64,000 bases of DNA, from positions 1-64,000 of the forward strand of contig JAJYNS010000091.1 of the NCBI GenBank assembly GCA_021786195.1. The letters run 5' to 3'. The first letter of the stretch is position 1. The number at the start of each line of letters is the position of its first letter. This document shows, piece after piece, positions 53,735 through 63,289 of the stretch. The notes under the pieces were generated by a model, which ran no database searches, had not been told where the DNA came from, and saw only the letters and a list, made by a program, of their open reading frames with translations. Made by a program: the position numbers and the translations under genes. Source of the stretch: Actinomycetes bacterium. GTDB lineage: Bacteria > Actinomycetota > Acidimicrobiia > Acidimicrobiales > Bog-793.

Positions 53735-54320
53735 GGACCCGGAGGCTGCCCCGGGACGCGGAAGTCTCCTCCAGGAACCTCCCCCCGGCGAGCGCGTCGA
53801 GGTAGCACTCGTAGGGCGGCCGGCCGCCGTCGCGGGGATCCTCGAACACGTCGTGGATGACGAGCAGCCCGCCGGGCGCGACGTGGGGGGACCATCCCCG
53901 ATAGTCGGCCCAGGCGACGTCTCGCCCGTGGCCCCCGTCGAGGAAGGCGAGCGAGAGCGGCCGGGACCAGTCGGCGGCGACGGCGGCGGACTCGCCCACG
54001 ACGGCGACGACTGCGCGCTCGGCGCCGGCTGCCGCGACGGCCTTGCGCCAGCGCGGGAGCGAGTCCATCCGGCCGTCCTCGGGGTCGACCAGCGAGGGGT
54101 CGTGGTCCGGCCAGCCTGCCTGCATCTCCTCCGAGCCGCGGTGGTGGTCGACGCTGTAGAGCAGCGGGCGGGGCGCCGTCCCCGACCGGGCCGCGACGCC
54201 CGAGAGGATGTAGAGGGTCGAGCGGCCGAGGTAGGCGCCGACCTCGACCAGGGGCCCGAGGCCGAGCCCGGCGGCCCGGCAGGCGACGAGGTGGAGCGCG
54301 ACGCCCTCGGCGTCGGGCAT
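53718..54320 (-). CDS. Class I SAM methyltransferase (cephalosporin hydroxylase/macrocin-MT-like)
   Basis: 200 aa. LGPLVEVGAYLGRSTLYILS is the SAM motif of the Methyltransf_24 group; LLYSVDHHRGSEEMQAG, SLAFLDGGHGRDVAWADYRG, then APGGLLVIHDVFEDP follow as in CmcI-like O-methyltransferases. ATG 54320 is the only start near the conserved N-terminus, but it has no SD and is preceded by a hairpin (GCCCGGG-GTGG-CCCGGGC, 54324-54341); residues upstream in frame (LLAAARATPGF) also look family-like, so a non-standard upstream start is possible. The end overlaps the converging toroid gene by 17 bp. On the same strand as pepN, 101 bp downstream. Confidence 0.85.
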   Translation of the reverse strand: MPDAEGVALHLVACRAAGLGLGPLVEVGAYLGRSTLYILSGVAARSGTAPRPLLYSVDHHRGSEEMQAGWPDHDPSLVDPEDGRMDSLPRWRKAVAAAGAERAVVAVVGESAAVAADWSRPLSLAFLDGGHGRDVAWADYRGWSPHVAPGGLLVIHDVFEDPRDGGRPPYECYLDALAGGRFLEETSASRGSLRVLRRRR

Positions 54321-54421
54321 GAAGCCCGGGGTGGCCCGGGCCGCGGCGAGCAGGCGTGCCGGCGCGCACGCGGCCTCCTTCGGCGCCCCTGGGCCGGGCG
54401 CGTCCTGCAGGCGCCGGGCGC

Positions 54422-57112
54422 TCAGCGTCGCGGCGCGAGCCCACCGAGCTCGGCAAGCTCGGCGGGCAGCCGTCGCGCCAGCCGGACGTTCGCCTCGAGA
54501 CGCTCCACGCTCTGGGCGACGAGGCGGCGCCGGGCGCCTTGGATCGCGCTGTCGAGGAAGCTGCGGACCTGATCGGCGTAGCGGGGCGTGCCAGCGGCGT
54601 CGACCTGGCCGAGACCGGGGATTCCCTCGAACACGCGGTGGATGGAGTTTGCCGGGAAGCGGTCCATCATCTCCGGAAGGTGCGCCTCGACGAAGCGCCA
54701 GGTGGTCGGCCCGATCTCACGAGTCGACAGCATCGAGGCGATGAGGTAGGGCGCGTTCTGGCTGCGTATCTCGGTGAGGCAGAGCCCGAGCACCTGCTCG
54801 GCGAGGCCCGGGTCCCTGAGGCGGCCGAGCGAGGAGAGGTTGCGGACCTCGTCCATCGGGTCTCGAGGTGCCCGGTAGCGGGCGAGGATCGCGTCGAGCT
54901 CGGCCTGACCGGCGTGGTAGGCGACGACCGCCAGTACGGCCCCTGCAAGGTCGGCGTCGACGACGGCTCGTCCCGCGACCTCGTCGGCGAAGAGCTCGAC
55001 GCAGCGCGCCGAGACCGCCTCGGCGCGCCCGAAGGTGCCGAGCGCCGTGACGAGCCCCGCCCGCAACATCGGGACCTGCTCGTCGTCGCCGGGGCGAGGA
55101 TCCCATCCGACGCGCTCGAGCTGGGGCAGCAGCAGGGCCCGGGCCGCTCCGGCGACCAGCGGCCGGTCCACCTCGGGCGCGAGGGTGTCGAGGAGGCCGA
55201 GCGCCCCGATCGCGACGGACCAGACATGGGGGTCGGGGTCGTCGCCCAGGTGCGAGAGCACCTCGGCGAGGGTGCCGAGGCGCGCCCGGCCTGCGAGGCA
55301 GGTCGCCCAGGTGTCGGCGACCAGGTTGAAGCGCTCGAGGGGGCGGAGCACGCCGAAGGAGGCGAGGAGGCCCGCTAGTGACTCGGCGTCGTAGCCGACC
55401 CGGAAGAACCCCGATCCGCCGGCGTTCACCACGGGCGCGCCCCGTTCGACCTCGACCCGTTCGGGCGAGGCCCCGAGCAGGACCCGGTGGGGTCGCTCGC
55501 CGCCGGCGCCGCCGACGAGCAGGGGCACGAGCCAGGAGGAGCCGATCCCACTCGAGCGCCCCTCGTCCCGCTCCGCCAGCGGGTTGTCCATCGGCTCGGG
55601 GAGGTAGGAGAACGGCTCCTGGGAGAGCTCGAGCGTCGGCGACCCGGAGGTGCCGGCTCCGAGCAGGCGGGCCGAGACGAGCGGGTGGCCGCCTTGGAGG
55701 ATCCAGGAGCCCATGATCTCGCGCACCGGGACCTCGCCCGCCTCGGCGCCTATGGCCTCCCAGAGGTCGACGGCGTCGGTGTTGCCGTAGGCGTGGCGGG
55801 CGAGGTAGCGGCGGACGCCTTCCCGGAAGCTGGCTCGCCCGAGGTACTGCTCGAGCATCCAGAGGACGCTCGCACCCTTCTCGTAGGTGAGCACGTCGAA
55901 CATCGCCGCCGCCTCGTCCGGGCGGCGGACCGGGAACTCGACCGGCCGGGTCGTGTGCAGCCCGTCCACCCCGAGGGCGGAGGCCCGTCGCCTGGCGAAG
56001 CTGACGAAGACCTGCCACTCCGGCCGGTAGTCGTCCTCGCAGCACAGCGCCATGAACGTCGCGAACGCCTCGTTCAGCCAGATGCCGTTCCACCAGCGCA
56101 TCGTCACGAGGTCACCGAACCACATGTGGGCGATCTCGTGGTCGATGACCTCCACGACCCGCTCCATCTCCGCCCGTGCCGTGTGCTCGGGGTCCGCGAG
56201 CAAGAGCGCCTCGCGGAAGGTCACGCAACCGAGGTTCTCCATCGCACCCGAGGCGAAGTCCGGCAGGGCGACGAGGTCGAGCTTCGTGCCCGGATAGGGG
56301 AGCCCGAAGTAGTCCCTGTAGAAGCGCAGCGCGTGGTTGGCCGCGTCGATCGCCAGGCTCACGAGGTGCCCCCGGCCCGGTCGGTGCACGACGCGCAGCG
56401 CGACGCCGTCGACGTCGACGGCCGGGGTCGCCTCGAGCGGGCCGACGACGAAGGCGACGAGGTAGGTCGACATCTTGATCGTCGGCGCGAAGCGCACTCG
56501 CCGCCCCCCTCCGGCGAGGGCCGTCGAGGAGAGCTCCGGGCTGTTGGAGACGGCGAGCATCCCTTCGGGCTCGTCGATCGTGATGTCGAAGACCGCCTTC
56601 AGGTCGGGCTCGTCGAAGCAGGGGAAGGCGCGGCGCGCGTCGGTCTCCTCGAACTGTGTCGTCGCGATGACCCGCTCCACCCCCTCGTCGTCGACGTAGA
56701 CGCTGCGGTAGAAGCCGGAGAGCCGATCGTTGAGCACCCCGGAGAACGAGCAGCTGAGGGTGTAGCGACCCGGTGCCACCGTTCCCGAGGTGGGGACGAA
56801 GGCCGCCTCCTGGCGTTCCTCGTCGAGCTCGATGGCCAGGCTCCGGGGCTCACCCGGCTCGTCTCCCGCGCTCGCCCAGCCCGGGCGCAGCTCCGGCGCC
56901 TCGATGCCGAGCTCGAGGGCGTTGAGCACGAGGCGCTCGAGGTCCAGGAGGACCTCGAGCTCGATGCGCGCGACGCCGGAGAACCTCCCCGAGGAGAGGT
57001 CCGGAGAGATCAGCAGCTCGTAGCGCTCCGGCCGAGCGCCGCGAGGCAGGCGCAGCTCGTCGCCACCGAGCGCGCCCGAGCCGGCGCCGGGGTCCACTCC
57101 GGAGGTCGTCAC
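54422..57112 (-). CDS. pepN: M1 family aminopeptidase (PepN/ERAP-like)
   Basis: 896-aa zinc aminopeptidase removing N-terminal residues from peptides in the cytosol. The exopeptidase motif GAMEN is at 289-293, the zinc site H325-E326-x2-H329 in DHEIAHMWFGDLVT with third ligand E348 (WLNEAFATF). N-terminal beta-saddle domain, catalytic domain and a C-terminal ERAP1-like alpha solenoid (about 560-880) give the four-domain layout. GTG 57112 has TAACCT 7 nt upstream and no SD: a leaderless start. Divergent from the nucleoside transporter operon with a 279-bp gap containing CTGTCG-N13-CGACAG near 57238-57262. Confidence 0.94.
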   Translation of the reverse strand: MTTSGVDPGAGSGALGGDELRLPRGARPERYELLISPDLSSGRFSGVARIELEVLLDLERLVLNALELGIEAPELRPGWASAGDEPGEPRSLAIELDEERQEAAFVPTSGTVAPGRYTLSCSFSGVLNDRLSGFYRSVYVDDEGVERVIATTQFEETDARRAFPCFDEPDLKAVFDITIDEPEGMLAVSNSPELSSTALAGGGRRVRFAPTIKMSTYLVAFVVGPLEATPAVDVDGVALRVVHRPGRGHLVSLAIDAANHALRFYRDYFGLPYPGTKLDLVALPDFASGAMENLGCVTFREALLLADPEHTARAEMERVVEVIDHEIAHMWFGDLVTMRWWNGIWLNEAFATFMALCCEDDYRPEWQVFVSFARRRASALGVDGLHTTRPVEFPVRRPDEAAAMFDVLTYEKGASVLWMLEQYLGRASFREGVRRYLARHAYGNTDAVDLWEAIGAEAGEVPVREIMGSWILQGGHPLVSARLLGAGTSGSPTLELSQEPFSYLPEPMDNPLAERDEGRSSGIGSSWLVPLLVGGAGGERPHRVLLGASPERVEVERGAPVVNAGGSGFFRVGYDAESLAGLLASFGVLRPLERFNLVADTWATCLAGRARLGTLAEVLSHLGDDPDPHVWSVAIGALGLLDTLAPEVDRPLVAGAARALLLPQLERVGWDPRPGDDEQVPMLRAGLVTALGTFGRAEAVSARCVELFADEVAGRAVVDADLAGAVLAVVAYHAGQAELDAILARYRAPRDPMDEVRNLSSLGRLRDPGLAEQVLGLCLTEIRSQNAPYLIASMLSTREIGPTTWRFVEAHLPEMMDRFPANSIHRVFEGIPGLGQVDAAGTPRYADQVRSFLDSAIQGARRRLVAQSVERLEANVRLARRLPAELAELGGLAPRR

Positions 57113-57119
57113 CGGGCGG

Positions 57120-57125
57120 AGGTTA
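57120..57125 (-). promoter_or_regulatory. -10-like box of pepN
   Basis: TAACCT on the - strand ends 7 nt before the GTG of pepN, the leaderless geometry. No SD is present. Confidence 0.5.
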
Positions 57126-57391
57126 ACTGCTGGACGTCATCGCGCGCGACGCGTAACGTCTCGAACACGCGATCGCAAGGTAAGAAGCGGAGGGCTCGTC
57201 GCACGCAGGCGTCGGCGCGCCGCCTGTTCTGTACATGCTGTCGCGCCGAGGTCCATCGACAGTGCAGTGTGTTCCTTGATTCGGACCCGAGAGGTTCCTG
57301 AAGATTGCGTGTCCCGAGGTCGACCGGACCGCTCGCCGAGACGGCGCCGGGCCGGCGAACGGCCTCGACCAGCGTGGTGGAAGGGGTAACG

Positions 57392-58579
57392 ATGGCCATG
57401 AATCACCCGCCAGTCCCGGAGACGGCCCCCCGGGCCCGCCGAGGGTTCGTGCGGTCGCGCACGCTCGCCGCGCTCGCCGCCGGGGCGCTCTCGGCGACGT
57501 CGATCGCCGTCGGCGTCGCCTCGGCGAGCACGCATCTCCCCTCGTCCGGTCGCCGGGCGCCCAGGGTCGCGCACGCCGGCGGCTTCCTCGCCTGCGAGGT
57601 CACCGACACCGGAGGCATCAACGACGAGTCGTTCAACGAATCTGCCTACAACGCGTTGAAGGCGGCGAAGAAGGTCGACCCGAGCATCAGCTACACCTAC
57701 CTGTCGTCGACCTCGACGAGCGACTACGTGCCCTACATCAACGACTTCGTCAACAAGCACTGCGGCATCATCGTGACCGTCGGCTACGACATGGCCGACG
57801 CCACCGCGGCCGCGGCGAAGAAGTACCCGGGGCAGAAGTTCACGATCGTCGACTACGAGTACACGCCGACGATCAAGAACGTCCTCGCGCTGCACTACGA
57901 CACCAACCAGGACGCCTTCCTCGGCGGCTACCTCGCCGCGGCGATGAGCAAGACCGGCAAGGTCGGCACCTTCGGCGGCCAGGACATCCCGACGGTGACC
58001 ATCTACATGGACGGCTTCGTCGCGGGCGTCCGCTACTACGACAAGATCAACCACGCCCATGTCGTGGCGCTCGGCTGGACGCCGGCCGCGAAGCGCAACT
58101 ACGCGTCGGGGAGCTTCGCGGGCACCGGGCTGTTCACGAACAACTTCACCGATCAAGGGCTCGGGAAGACCGACGCCGAGACGCTGATGGCCGAGGGCGC
58201 GGACGTGATCTTCCCGGTCGCCGGCGCGGTCGGTCTCGGCGCCGCCGCCGCAGTCAAGCAGGCCGGCCCCGGCCACTACATGGAGTGGGTCGACACCGAC
58301 GGCTGCATCTCGGCGAAGCAGTACTGCTCGCTGTTCATCACCTCCGTCACCAAGGGCATCGTGCCCTCGGTCGAGACGGCGGTGCTCGCGGCGGCCCACG
58401 GCACGTTCCACGGGGGCAACTACATCGGGACCCTTGCCAACAACGGGGTCTCGATCTCGCCCTACCACACCTTCGCGTCCAAGGTCCCCGCGGCGGTGAC
58501 GAAGGAGCTGGCGAAGATCAAGGCGGGCATCATCGCCGGCAAGATCTCCGTCGACCCGAACTCCTACCCCGCAAGCTGA
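57392..58579 (+). CDS. BMP family nucleoside-binding protein (PnrA/BmpA-like) of ABC transporter
   Basis: 395-aa binding protein. After an Arg-rich start and hydrophobic segment (TLAALAAGALSATSIAVGVA) a likely signal peptidase I site is RVAHA|GG near residue 61; there is no lipobox, though family members are usually lipoproteins. The mature part opens with the BMP signature CEVTDTGGINDESFNESAYN, and continues with IIVTVGYDMADATAAAAKKY, DQDAFLGGYLAA-like DTNQDAFLGGYLAAAMSKTG and PVAGAVGLGAAAAVKQ. Binds purine or pyrimidine nucleosides. ATG 57392 follows AAGGGG. Heads an operon with two-domain ATPase, two permeases, cdd and deoA; a perfect hairpin follows it. Confidence 0.93.
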   Translation: MAMNHPPVPETAPRARRGFVRSRTLAALAAGALSATSIAVGVASASTHLPSSGRRAPRVAHAGGFLACEVTDTGGINDESFNESAYNALKAAKKVDPSISYTYLSSTSTSDYVPYINDFVNKHCGIIVTVGYDMADATAAAAKKYPGQKFTIVDYEYTPTIKNVLALHYDTNQDAFLGGYLAAAMSKTGKVGTFGGQDIPTVTIYMDGFVAGVRYYDKINHAHVVALGWTPAAKRNYASGSFAGTGLFTNNFTDQGLGKTDAETLMAEGADVIFPVAGAVGLGAAAAVKQAGPGHYMEWVDTDGCISAKQYCSLFITSVTKGIVPSVETAVLAAAHGTFHGGNYIGTLANNGVSISPYHTFASKVPAAVTKELAKIKAGIIAGKISVDPNSYPAS

Positions 58580-58587
58580 GCCCACCT

Positions 58588-58623
58588 CTCGCCCCCCGGC
58601 GCCGGCCGGCGCCGGGGGGCGAG
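58588..58623 (+). terminator. Perfect 16-bp intercistronic hairpin after the binding-protein gene
   Basis: CTCGCCCCCCGGCGCC (58588-58603), loop GGCC, exact reverse complement to 58623. It lies 8 nt after the BMP stop and 88 nt before the ATPase gene, with no T-tract. Same architecture as the hairpin at 9471-9502 after the sugar-binding protein, so partial termination or mRNA protection that raises binding-protein output is likely. Confidence 0.7.
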
Positions 58624-58711
58624 GCCCGCGTGCTCGCAGCGCCGCGGCTCGCGCCCTACGCTCCGAGCCCTGGGGCTCCGAGAGGGTGGGCCGTGGCGCG
58701 ATGAGGTCTCG

Positions 58712-60274
58712 ATGAGGCTGGAGCTCGCCGGCATCACGAAGCGGTTCGGGTCGCTCGTCGCCAACGACGGCGTCGACCTCGTCGTCGAGCCCGGCGAGAT
58801 CCACTGCCTGCTCGGCGAGAACGGCGCGGGCAAGACGACCCTGATGAACGTGCTGTTCGGCCTCCTGCGCCACGATGCCGGCGAGATCCGGGTCGACGGC
58901 GAGACGGTCGAGTTCGCCGATCCCGGCGACGCGGTCCGCCGGGGCATCGGCATGGTCCACCAGCACTTCATGCTCGTACCGGTCTTCACCGTCGCGGAGA
59001 ACGTCGTCCTCGGGTTCGAGCCGACCCGCCGCGCCGGCTTCCTCGACCGCCGCCGCGCCCGCGCCGACGTCGCACGCCTGTCGGCCGAGTTCGGCCTCGA
59101 GGTCGAGCCCGACGCCGTCGTCGAGAGCCTTCCGGTCGGCATCCAGCAGCGAGTCGAGATCCTGAAGGCGCTCCAGCGCGACGCGCAGCTGCTCATCCTC
59201 GACGAGCCGACGGCCGTCCTGACACCCCAGGAGATCCAGGCGCTGTTCGGCATCATGCGCTCGCTCGCCGCGGCCGGGCGCTCGATCCTGTTCATCACGC
59301 ACAAGCTGAAAGAGGTGATGGCCGTCGCCGACCGGATCACCGTGATGCGCCTCGGCCGGGTCGTCGGCACCGCCCGGCCCGAGGAGACGAACGAGGCGGA
59401 CCTCGCGGCGATGATGGTCGGGCGCTCGGTCGAGCTCGTCGTGCGAAAGGCTCCGGCTCGGCCGGGGCGGGACGTGCTCGAGCTCAGCGGCCTGACCGTG
59501 GTGGACGAGCGGGGCGTCACGGTCGTCGACCACGTCGACCTGAGGGTGCGTGCCGGCGAGATCGTCGCGCTCGCCGGCGTCCAGGGCAACGGCCAGACCG
59601 AGCTCGCCGAGGCGATCACCGGGCTCAGGCCCGTCACCTCGGGCAGCGTGCGCGTCGACGGGCTCGATCTCACCAACGCGACGCCTCGCCAGGTGATCCG
59701 CGCCGGCGTGGCCCACGTGCCCGAGGACCGGCAGGGCGACGGTCTCGTCTCGGGGATGACGATCGCGGAGAACCTCATCCTCGACGTGTACGACCAGCGC
59801 CCCTACGCTCGCCTCGGGTCCTTGGACCTCGGCGAGGTGCGCCGGCAGGCCGAGCGCAAGCTCGTCGACTTCGACATCAGGGCGGCATCGCCCACGGTAC
59901 CCGTGGGCACGCTCTCGGGCGGGAACCAGCAGAAGGTCGTCGTGGCCCGGGAGCTGTCGCGACCGGTCAAGCTGCTGGTCGCCTCCCAGCCGACCCGCGG
60001 CCTCGACGTCGGCTCGATCGAGTACGTGCACCGGCGCATCGTCGAGGAGCGCGATGCCGGTGCCGCCGTGCTCATCGTCTCGTCCGAGCTGGACGAGGTG
60101 CTGGCCCTCGGCGACCGCATCGCGGTCATGTTCCGCGGCAGGATCACCGGCGTCGTCGCGCCGGGGACCGGGCGGGAGAGGATCGGGCTGTTGATGGCGG
60201 GAATGGAGGAGGCCGACCTGCCGCCATCGGCCGAGGGGGAGGACGGGGCCGTGACCGCGCTCGACCTCACATGA
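58712..60274 (+). CDS. Nucleoside ABC transporter ATPase, two ABC domains (YufO/RbsA-like)
   Basis: 520-aa duplicated ATPase. Domain 1: Walker A GENGAGKTTLMNVLFG, H-loop FITHK, Walker B LLILDEPTAVLTPQE; the signature loop reads SLPVGIQQRVEILKAL. Domain 2: Walker A-like GVQGNGQTELAEAI (no Lys, so probably poor in hydrolysis), signature LSGGNQQKVVVARELS and Walker B LLVASQPTRGLD with Gln where Glu is usual. The degenerate second half is standard for sugar/nucleoside type ATPases. ATG 58712 with GAGG at 5 nt. The end overlaps the first permease start (ATGA). Confidence 0.94.
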   Translation: MRLELAGITKRFGSLVANDGVDLVVEPGEIHCLLGENGAGKTTLMNVLFGLLRHDAGEIRVDGETVEFADPGDAVRRGIGMVHQHFMLVPVFTVAENVVLGFEPTRRAGFLDRRRARADVARLSAEFGLEVEPDAVVESLPVGIQQRVEILKALQRDAQLLILDEPTAVLTPQEIQALFGIMRSLAAAGRSILFITHKLKEVMAVADRITVMRLGRVVGTARPEETNEADLAAMMVGRSVELVVRKAPARPGRDVLELSGLTVVDERGVTVVDHVDLRVRAGEIVALAGVQGNGQTELAEAITGLRPVTSGSVRVDGLDLTNATPRQVIRAGVAHVPEDRQGDGLVSGMTIAENLILDVYDQRPYARLGSLDLGEVRRQAERKLVDFDIRAASPTVPVGTLSGGNQQKVVVARELSRPVKLLVASQPTRGLDVGSIEYVHRRIVEERDAGAAVLIVSSELDEVLALGDRIAVMFRGRITGVVAPGTGRERIGLLMAGMEEADLPPSAEGEDGAVTALDLT

Positions 60275-61563
60275 CCCGGACCGAGACCGGCCCGCCCCCG
60301 GCCGTGGCGCCCGCCACCGCCGTCGAGCCGGGCCCGAGGGGGGAGCCGCCCGCCTGGGCCCGGCTGGCCCGCCGTCTCGTGGAGGCCAACGTCGCGGTCG
60401 TGACGGTGCTCGCGCTCTTCACGGCGCTCGTGATCGGCGCCATCCTCATCACCGCGACGACGCCCTCGGTCCTTCACGCCTGGAGCCAGGTGGGCTCGGC
60501 GCCCGGTCACGCCTTCTACGTCACCGGTGCGACCATCGGTGACGCCTACGGGGCGATCTTCACCGGATCGGTCATCAGCCCCTCCGCCCTCGGCCACGCG
60601 ATCTCGACCGGCAGGGGATGGACCGGGGCGTTCAACCCGATCTCCGAGACGCTCGTCAAGGCGGCGCCGCTCATCCTCGCCGGGCTCGGGGTCGCGCTCG
60701 GCTTCTCGACCGGCGTGTTCAACATCGGTGCCCAGGGCCAGCTGATCGCCGGCGCCATCGCCGCGCTCTACGTCGGGTTCGCGGTCCACCTCCCGATCGG
60801 CATCCACCTCCCGCTGGTCGTCCTCGGCGGCGCGGCAGGCGGCGCCGTGGCGGGCTTCATCCCGGGGATCTTGAAGGCGAGGACGGGGGCGCACGAGGTG
60901 ATCGTCACGATCATGCTCAACTACGTCTTCCTCGACCTGCTCACCTATCTCCTCACGAGCCGGCCCTTCCAGCAGCCTGGCCAGTCCAACGCGATCTCCC
61001 GGACGATGCCGGCCACGGCACGCCTGCCGCACCTGTTCGGGAGCACGCTCAGGGCGAACCTGGGCTTCGTGATCGCGCTGGCCGCGGCCCTCGCCGTGGC
61101 GTGGTTCGCCCGCCGCTCCACGCTCGGCTTCTCGTTCCGGGTCATCGGCGCCAACCAGCGCGCGGGGCGCACCGCCGGCATGGACGTGCGCAGGGTCACC
61201 GTGCTCGTGCTCGTCATCTCCGGGGCGCTGGCCGGCCTGGCCGGCACCGTCACCCTCTCCGGCACGGACTTCTTCCTCTCCACCGGCTACGGCGGCAACA
61301 TCGGCTTCGACGCCATCACCGTCGCCCTGCTCGGCCGCAACCGCCCGCTCGGCGTCGTCCTCGGCTCGCTCCTGTTCGCGGCGCTCGACGTCGGCGGGGC
61401 GAGCATGCAGGTGGCGACGGGTATCCCGATCGACCTCTCCTCGGTCATCCAGGCCACGATCGTCTTCTGCATCGCCACGCCGATGCTCGTGCGCGAGCTG
61501 TACCGGCTCCGAGAGGCCGGAGGCGGGTCGATCCAGCTGTTCATGAAGGGGTGGAGCTCGTGA
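60271..61563 (+). CDS. Nucleoside ABC transporter permease 1 (YufP-like)
   Basis: 430-aa membrane protein of the BPD_transp_2 family. After a 35-residue cytoplasmic start, helices include VVTVLALFTALVIGAILITA, AAPLILAGLGVALGFSTGVF, then NIGAQGQLIAGAIAALY, the conserved NIGxEGQ-type motif of nucleoside permeases (here NIGAQGQ), and GANQRAGRTAGMDVRRVTVL, the loop that contacts the ATPase. Starts inside the ATPase stop and ends overlapping permease 2 (GTGA), so the genes are coupled. A loop of about 80 residues after helix 1 is external. Confidence 0.93.
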   Translation: MTRTETGPPPAVAPATAVEPGPRGEPPAWARLARRLVEANVAVVTVLALFTALVIGAILITATTPSVLHAWSQVGSAPGHAFYVTGATIGDAYGAIFTGSVISPSALGHAISTGRGWTGAFNPISETLVKAAPLILAGLGVALGFSTGVFNIGAQGQLIAGAIAALYVGFAVHLPIGIHLPLVVLGGAAGGAVAGFIPGILKARTGAHEVIVTIMLNYVFLDLLTYLLTSRPFQQPGQSNAISRTMPATARLPHLFGSTLRANLGFVIALAAALAVAWFARRSTLGFSFRVIGANQRAGRTAGMDVRRVTVLVLVISGALAGLAGTVTLSGTDFFLSTGYGGNIGFDAITVALLGRNRPLGVVLGSLLFAALDVGGASMQVATGIPIDLSSVIQATIVFCIATPMLVRELYRLREAGGGSIQLFMKGWSS

Positions 61564-62849
61564 GCTCGTCGCCGATCGCCCTGTCGCCGGCCGCGCTCGG
61601 CGCCCCGGACCGCCGGCTCGTCTCGCTCGGGCGGGTCCGCGGGATGGGCGTGTTCCTCGTCCTGCTCGGCGTCATCACCCTGTTCGGCCTGAGTCTGTCG
61701 ATCCCTCCCAGCGAGCACGCGCAGTTCCTGCTCACGGCGCCGCCGGCGGTCAGCGTGCCGCCGCTCTCGATGCCCGTCCGCTGGGTGAACGTGCCGCTCG
61801 CCGTCCTGTGCGCCGCGCTCGGCGCGCTGCTGATCGCGAGAGGCCGCCGGCGCGGCACGTACCTGATATTCGGGGCGGGCACCGTCGCGTTCCTGTGGGC
61901 CTTCCTCGCCTGGGCGGCTCGGGGCGGGACGCTCAACTTCGAGCAGCTGCTCGCCGAGACCCTCGTCGAGACGACTCCGCTCGTCTTCGGCTCGCTGTCG
62001 GGCGTGATGTGCGAGCGGTCCGGCGTCATCAACATCGCCATCGAGGGCCAGTTCCTCGCCGGGGCCTTCCTCGGCGCGATGATCGGCAGCGCCACCGGCA
62101 ACCTCTGGCTCGGCGCGCTCGCCGGAGGCTTCGCCGGCGGGCTGTTCGGCGCCCTTCTCGCCTTCCTCTCGCTCCGCTACGGGGCTGACCAGATCATCGT
62201 CGGCATCCTCATCGACGCCTTCTGCCTCGGCCTCACGAACTTCCTCCTCGCCCAGGTGCTCACGCCGGACCAGACGACCCTCAACAGCCCGTCGACGTTC
62301 TCGCCCGTGGCGATCCCGCTCCTTTCCAAGATCCCGATCGTCGGGCCGGTCCTGTTCGACCAGAACGTCTTCGTCTACCTCGCCGCCGTGCTCCTCGTCG
62401 TCGTGAACGTGGCGCTGTTCAGCACGCGCTGGGGGCTCAGGGTGCGCGCCGTCGGCGAGCACCCCAAAGCGGCCGAGACGGTCGGGATCCACGTGCTGGC
62501 CGTGCGCTACCGCAACGTCATCCTCGGCGGCGTCATCGCAGGGCTCGGAGGGGCGTCCTTCACGATCGGCTCGGTCGGGCAGTTCTCCTCCGACATGAGC
62601 TCGGGCCTCGGCTACGTCGCCCTGGCGGCGATGATCTTCGGGCGCTGGCGGCCCCTCGGCGCGCTCGGCGCCGCACTGCTGTTCGGCTTCTCGGTCTCCC
62701 TGCAGAGCTTCCTCGCCGTGCTCAACGTCGGGATCCCCTCGCCCTTCCTCGCGATGGCCCCCTACGTCATCACCATCGCCGTCGTCTCCGGGCTCGTCGG
62801 CCGCGTCCGGCCGCCCGGCGCCGACGGCGTCCCTTACAGGAGGGACTGA
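61560..62849 (+). CDS. Nucleoside ABC transporter permease 2 (YufQ-like)
   Basis: 429-aa BPD_transp_2 permease. The N-terminus has two or three extra helices (GVFLVLLGVITLFGLSLSI; PLAVLCAALGALLIARG; YLIFGAGTVAFLWAFLAW) before the core, which makes it longer than YufQ (about 320 aa). The core shows LVFGSLSGVMCERSGVINIA, then IEGQFLAGAFLGA, and the coupling loop VGEHPKAAETVGIHVLAVRY. GTG 61560 overlaps the permease 1 stop. Forms the heterodimeric pore with permease 1. SD AGGAGG for the next gene lies in its last codons. Confidence 0.93.
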   Translation: MSSSPIALSPAALGAPDRRLVSLGRVRGMGVFLVLLGVITLFGLSLSIPPSEHAQFLLTAPPAVSVPPLSMPVRWVNVPLAVLCAALGALLIARGRRRGTYLIFGAGTVAFLWAFLAWAARGGTLNFEQLLAETLVETTPLVFGSLSGVMCERSGVINIAIEGQFLAGAFLGAMIGSATGNLWLGALAGGFAGGLFGALLAFLSLRYGADQIIVGILIDAFCLGLTNFLLAQVLTPDQTTLNSPSTFSPVAIPLLSKIPIVGPVLFDQNVFVYLAAVLLVVVNVALFSTRWGLRVRAVGEHPKAAETVGIHVLAVRYRNVILGGVIAGLGGASFTIGSVGQFSSDMSSGLGYVALAAMIFGRWRPLGALGAALLFGFSVSLQSFLAVLNVGIPSPFLAMAPYVITIAVVSGLVGRVRPPGADGVPYRRD

Positions 62850-62854
62850 CCGGG

Positions 62855-63289
62855 ATGGCGCCGACCGGGCCGGACTGGGAGCGCCTGCGCTCGGCCGCGA
62901 AGGCGGCCTCGGCACGCGCCTATGCCCCGTACTCAAGGCTGAGGGTCGGCGCGGCGGGGCTCTGCGACGACGGCAGGACGCTATCGGCCTGCAACGTCGA
63001 GAACGCCTCCTACGGCCTCACCCTCTGCGCCGAGTGCGGCCTCGTCTCGAGCCTCGCCTCGACCGGTGGCGGCCGCCTCGTCGCCGTGGCGGTGACGGCC
63101 GCTGACGGAGAGCCCCTCGCCCCCTGCGGCCGCTGCCGGCAGCTGCTCATGGAGCACGGCGGTCCAGGGCTCCTCGTCGACGCCGGGCCGGGGAAGCCCC
63201 CTGCAACCCTCGGCTCGCTCCTCCCGGCGGCGTTCACCGGCGCGGACCTGGCCTCGCGTCGCGACCGGGGAGCGGAGCCCTGTGACTGA
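62855..63289 (+). CDS. cdd: Cytidine deaminase
   Basis: 144-aa homotetrameric-type zinc deaminase converting (deoxy)cytidine to (deoxy)uridine. PYSRLRVGAAGLCDDG, NVENASYGLTLCAECG (zinc Cys58 and catalytic Glu60) and PCGRCRQLL (Cys91, Cys94) are complete; the Glu-Arg usually after CAE is Cys here (CAEC). ATG 62855 is 5 bp after the permease stop. The end overlaps deoA by 8 nt. Works with the importer and deoA in nucleoside salvage. Confidence 0.94.
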   Translation: MAPTGPDWERLRSAAKAASARAYAPYSRLRVGAAGLCDDGRTLSACNVENASYGLTLCAECGLVSSLASTGGGRLVAVAVTAADGEPLAPCGRCRQLLMEHGGPGLLVDAGPGKPPATLGSLLPAAFTGADLASRRDRGAEPCD

